Part shown: in pieces, positions 61,276 to 64,000 of the stretch
Layout: each line of letters starts with the position of its first letter
Position numbering within the stretch: the first letter of the stretch is position 1
NCBI RefSeq assembly: GCF_900446215.1
Contig: NZ_UAQZ01000001.1
Coordinates: 620,001 to 684,000 of the forward strand
DNA: 64,000 nt
Reading direction: 5' to 3'
From: Burkholderia cenocepacia
GTDB lineage: Bacteria; Pseudomonadota; Gammaproteobacteria; Burkholderiales; Burkholderiaceae
The notes under the pieces: generated by a model
Told to the model about the DNA's origin: nothing
The model's input: only the letters and a program-made list of their open reading frames with translations
Database searches by the model: none
Position numbers and translations under genes: made by a program

Positions 61276-63291
61276 TCACGGGTGCCGAATGTAATCCACC
61301 AGCGCCCGCGTGTATTCATCCGGCCGCTTGTCGCACAGACTCACCGCGATCGCCACCGCAAACCCCGCCGGCACGCCGAACACGCCTGAACTGATCGGCT
61401 CGATCCCGAACCACGGGCGCCCGGCGAACCCGGTCAGTTGCGTGAAGAACGGATAAGTCGACACGATGTAGTACACGCACACCGCCAACCCCGTCACCAT
61501 CCCGGCAATCGCGCCGCGCGTCGTGGTGCGCTTCCAGAACACCCCCAGCACCAGCACCGGAAAGAAGCTCGACGCCGCCAGCGAAAACGCGGCGCCGACG
61601 AGAAACAGGATCTTCCCGGTATTGAGCGACGCGACATACGACGCGAACAGCGCCACCCCCAGCAGCAGCACCTTCGAAATCGTCACGCGCCGCTGGCTCG
61701 ACGCATCGGGCGCGACCATGCAGTAATAGACGTCGTGCGACAGCGCGTTCGCGATCGTCAGCAGCAGCCCGTCCGCGGTCGACAGCGCCGCGGCCAGCGC
61801 ACCGGCCGCGATCAGCCCCGACACCACGTACGGCAGCCCCGCGATCTCCGGCGCGGCCAGGACCACCATGTCCGGCTGCATCTGGATTTCCGACCAGTGC
61901 ACGATGCCGTCCCGGATCACCTCGACGACACTGATCAGGTCGGGTTCGAAGTGATGCCACTGCGTAACCCACGCCGGCAATTCGGCGAACGGCCGCCCGA
62001 CGAGATTCGCGAGGATCTCGTACTTGATCAGCACCGCGAGCACCGGCACGCTCAGGTAGAACAGCGCGATGAAGAACAGCGTCCAGCCGACCGAGCGCCG
62101 TGCCGACGCGACCGACGTGGTCGTGTTGTAGCGCGTCAGGATGTGCGGCAGGCTCGCGGTGCCGAGCGACAGGCACAGCAGCAGCGCGAGGAAGTTCCGC
62201 TCGCGCGGCTTGCGTTCATCCTCGCTCGCGGCCGGAAACGGCTCGTGCATCGGCACGGGCGGCTCGGCCCGCGCGAGCAGGTCGTCACGCACCTGCGTCC
62301 ACGCCACGCGCGCCGCCGCCGGATCGCGCGGGAAATCGGCCAACTCGCGCTCGCGCAGGCTGATCTCGCGCAGCGGCCCGTTGTGGCGCCGCAGATCCGC
62401 GAGCTGGTCGACGAGATGCCGGCGCGCATCCGCGTACGACGCCGGCAACCGGTCGAGCCGCGTCTGGATATCCGCGGCCTGCCGGCGGTATGCATCACGC
62501 ACCTGCTGCTCGTCGCGCGCGTCGCGCACCTGCGCCTCGCGCGCCGCGACGCGCTCCATCAGCGTGCCGTAATTGAACTGCGGCACGGGGCCGAGCCCGT
62601 TCTTCATCGCGATCAGCGAGACCGGAATCAGGATCGCGCTGATCAGGATGATGTACTGCGCGACCTGGGTCCACGTGACCGCGCGCATTCCGCCGAGAAA
62701 CGAGCACACGAGAATGCCCGCGAGCCCGCAGAAGATCCCGATCGCGAAATCGACGCCGATGAAACGCGTCGCGATCAGGCCGATCCCCTGGATCTGCGCG
62801 ACGAGGTACACGAACGAACACAGGATCGCCGCGCCGGCCGCGAGCGCGCGCACGGCCGTGCTCGAAAAACGCGTGCCGAGAAAATCCGGAATCGTGTAGC
62901 GCGCGAGCTTGCGCACATACGGCGCGAGCAGGAACGCGACGAGGCAGAATCCGCCCGTCCAGCCCATCACGTACGCGAGCGCGTCGTAACCGGTGGCGTA
63001 GAGCGAGCCGGCCAGGCCGATGAAGGACGCGGCCGACAGCCAGTCGGCCGCCGTCGCCATCCCGTTGAACGCGGACGGCACGCGCCGCCCGGCCACGTAG
63101 TACTCGACGAGATCGGACGTGCGCGACAACAACCCGATCACCGCGTACACGGCGATCGGCACGAACAGGAACACGTAGCCGATCCAGACGCCCGAGCCGG
63201 TCGCGCGCTCGATCCGCCACATCAGCAGCACGAAGCCGAGAAACCCGAGCGTATAAAGCGCGTATGCGCGTATCAGTCGACGCGTCAACAT
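61276..63291 (-). CDS. Sodium:solute symporter (VC_2705/ActP-like)
   Basis: 671-residue SSS-family symporter. It has EYYVAGRRVPSAFNGMATAADWLSAASFIGLAGSLYATGYDALAYVMGWTGG and LPHILTRYNTTTSVASARRSVGWTLFF, typical of the acetate/monocarboxylate subgroup associated with DUF4212 subunits. Between residues 232 and 365 there is a charged, coiled-coil-like insertion (MERVAAREAQVRDARDEQQVRDAYRR and on) not part of the membrane core. It lies three bases after a DUF4212 gene and downstream of acs, suggesting acetate or similar acid uptake. Confidence 0.92.
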   Translation of the reverse strand: MLTRRLIRAYALYTLGFLGFVLLMWRIERATGSGVWIGYVFLFVPIAVYAVIGLLSRTSDLVEYYVAGRRVPSAFNGMATAADWLSAASFIGLAGSLYATGYDALAYVMGWTGGFCLVAFLLAPYVRKLARYTIPDFLGTRFSSTAVRALAAGAAILCSFVYLVAQIQGIGLIATRFIGVDFAIGIFCGLAGILVCSFLGGMRAVTWTQVAQYIILISAILIPVSLIAMKNGLGPVPQFNYGTLMERVAAREAQVRDARDEQQVRDAYRRQAADIQTRLDRLPASYADARRHLVDQLADLRRHNGPLREISLRERELADFPRDPAAARVAWTQVRDDLLARAEPPVPMHEPFPAASEDERKPRERNFLALLLCLSLGTASLPHILTRYNTTTSVASARRSVGWTLFFIALFYLSVPVLAVLIKYEILANLVGRPFAELPAWVTQWHHFEPDLISVVEVIRDGIVHWSEIQMQPDMVVLAAPEIAGLPYVVSGLIAAGALAAALSTADGLLLTIANALSHDVYYCMVAPDASSQRRVTISKVLLLGVALFASYVASLNTGKILFLVGAAFSLAASSFFPVLVLGVFWKRTTTRGAIAGMVTGLAVCVYYIVSTYPFFTQLTGFAGRPWFGIEPISSGVFGVPAGFAVAIAVSLCDKRPDEYTRALVDYIRHP

Positions 63292-63294
63292 GAA

Positions 63295-63639
63295 TCAGCG
63301 CCCGCCGTTCGGATGGCCGGCGCGTGCCGCATGCTCGTCGTACGCGCGGCGCAGCGTGCGGTCCGCGCGCTGCATCAGCCCGATGTAGACGACGATCAGC
63401 ACGAGGTAGACGAGAATCGCGCCCTGCGCGCCGACATAGAACGGCAGGCTGAAGCCGGCGAAGCGAATCCCGGCGAGCGCGGGCCCGAAGAACGGCACGA
63501 TGAACGACACCGCGAAGCCGATCACCATCAGCACCGCGATCAGCGCGACGTTGAAGCGCCAGTAGCGCGCATGCGCACGCGCGAGCGGCTCGGGAACGGG
63601 AGGTGGCGCGGCGGGCGCCGAACGGGTCGGAACGGTCAT
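63295..63639 (-). CDS. DUF4212 domain protein, small symporter subunit
   Basis: 114-residue membrane protein with two helices (NVALIAVLMVIGFAVSFIVPFF and VGAQGAILVYLVLIVVYIGLM) and the RYWRFNVAL start of DUF4212. These proteins are encoded immediately before sodium/solute symporters and probably form a two-component carrier. The ATG at 63639 is used; a TTG five codons earlier is an alternative. It lies 12 bp after a terminator that ends acs transcription. Confidence 0.88.
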   Translation of the reverse strand: MTVPTRSAPAAPPPVPEPLARAHARYWRFNVALIAVLMVIGFAVSFIVPFFGPALAGIRFAGFSLPFYVGAQGAILVYLVLIVVYIGLMQRADRTLRRAYDEHAARAGHPNGGR

Positions 63640-63651
63640 GCCGTTATGTAG

Positions 63652-63695
63652 CAAAAAGCCCCTGCGCGGGCAATCGGGATTGCCGCGCAGGGGCT
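63652..63695 (-). terminator. Rho-independent terminator of acs
   Basis: A 12-bp perfect stem (agcccctgcgcg at 63657-63668 with cgcgcaggggct at 63684-63695), extended by gcaatc/gattgc, is followed on the minus strand by a T-run. It lies between acs and the DUF4212 gene, so the symporter genes need their own promoter or read-through. Confidence 0.8.
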
Positions 63696-63722
63696 CGCGC
63701 GTGACGCGCGACCGGCAGGTGC

Positions 63723-64000
<278 letters not shown>

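Overview
The window is GC-rich DNA (strong G/C third-position bias, very few non-coding gaps) from a Burkholderia-like betaproteobacterium, most probably the Burkholderia cepacia complex or a close relative. This rests on the full hut operon with hutF/hutG, the polyamine genes, the Tle3-type VI secretion island and the codon usage. The assignment is inference from gene content; no 16S or housekeeping marker is present. The window looks chromosomal, with two tRNA genes (Val-CAC, Ser-GGA) and the start of acs at the right edge.

Layout. 0.1-5.6 kb: an MFS carrier, a CaiB-type CoA transferase and an acyl-CoA dehydrogenase, divergent from a LysR regulator. 5.7 kb: tRNA-Val with promoter and terminator. 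5.9-9.5 kb: a three-gene gamma-glutamyl-putrescine type polyamine operon. 10.1-18.5 kb: complete histidine utilisation operon hutH-C-U-D-I-F-G with twin HutC-type operators in front and a terminator behind, divergent from an orphan amino-acid binding protein. 19.6-25.7 kb: Sfp-type PPTase, alpha/beta hydrolase with an array of three hairpins in its leader, LysR, MFS plus a tiny membrane ORF, and photolyase.

26.0-35.5 kb is the most unusual block. CysD and a CysN-CysC fusion (PAPS synthesis) are divergent from an operon encoding a DUF1214 protein, a sulfotransferase, an SDR and a DHH-family phosphoesterase that could remove the pAp by-product. A LuxR-type regulator closes the block and an SRPBCC/SnoaL-like pair lies on the far side. 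A 19-bp perfect inverted repeat sits between the divergent operons. Weaker copies of its core (TCC-N4-GGA type dyad) occur upstream of the SRPBCC pair and of the regulator, which suggests one regulon for sulfation of an unknown small molecule.

35.7-46 kb: sugar-acid-type MFS plus lactonase, an AraC regulator, a fatty acid desaturase, a HAD phosphatase, and a five-gene tellurite/toxic-anion (ter/tel) operon. 46-57.5 kb: a type VI secretion effector island on the minus strand reading vgrG, tle3 lipase, then alternating Tla3-like and PAAR genes (three and two copies). A PAAR plus Tla3-like unit has been duplicated in tandem with about 1654 bp offset, and the middle copy is a mosaic. An intact 1355-bp IS256-family element with an 8-bp target duplication sits in the last codons of vgrG, and the uninterrupted vgrG can be rebuilt exactly. 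57.9-64 kb: LysE exporter, a Fur-box-preceded TonB receptor, tRNA-Ser, a sodium:solute symporter with its DUF4212 subunit, and the 3' end of acs with a terminator.
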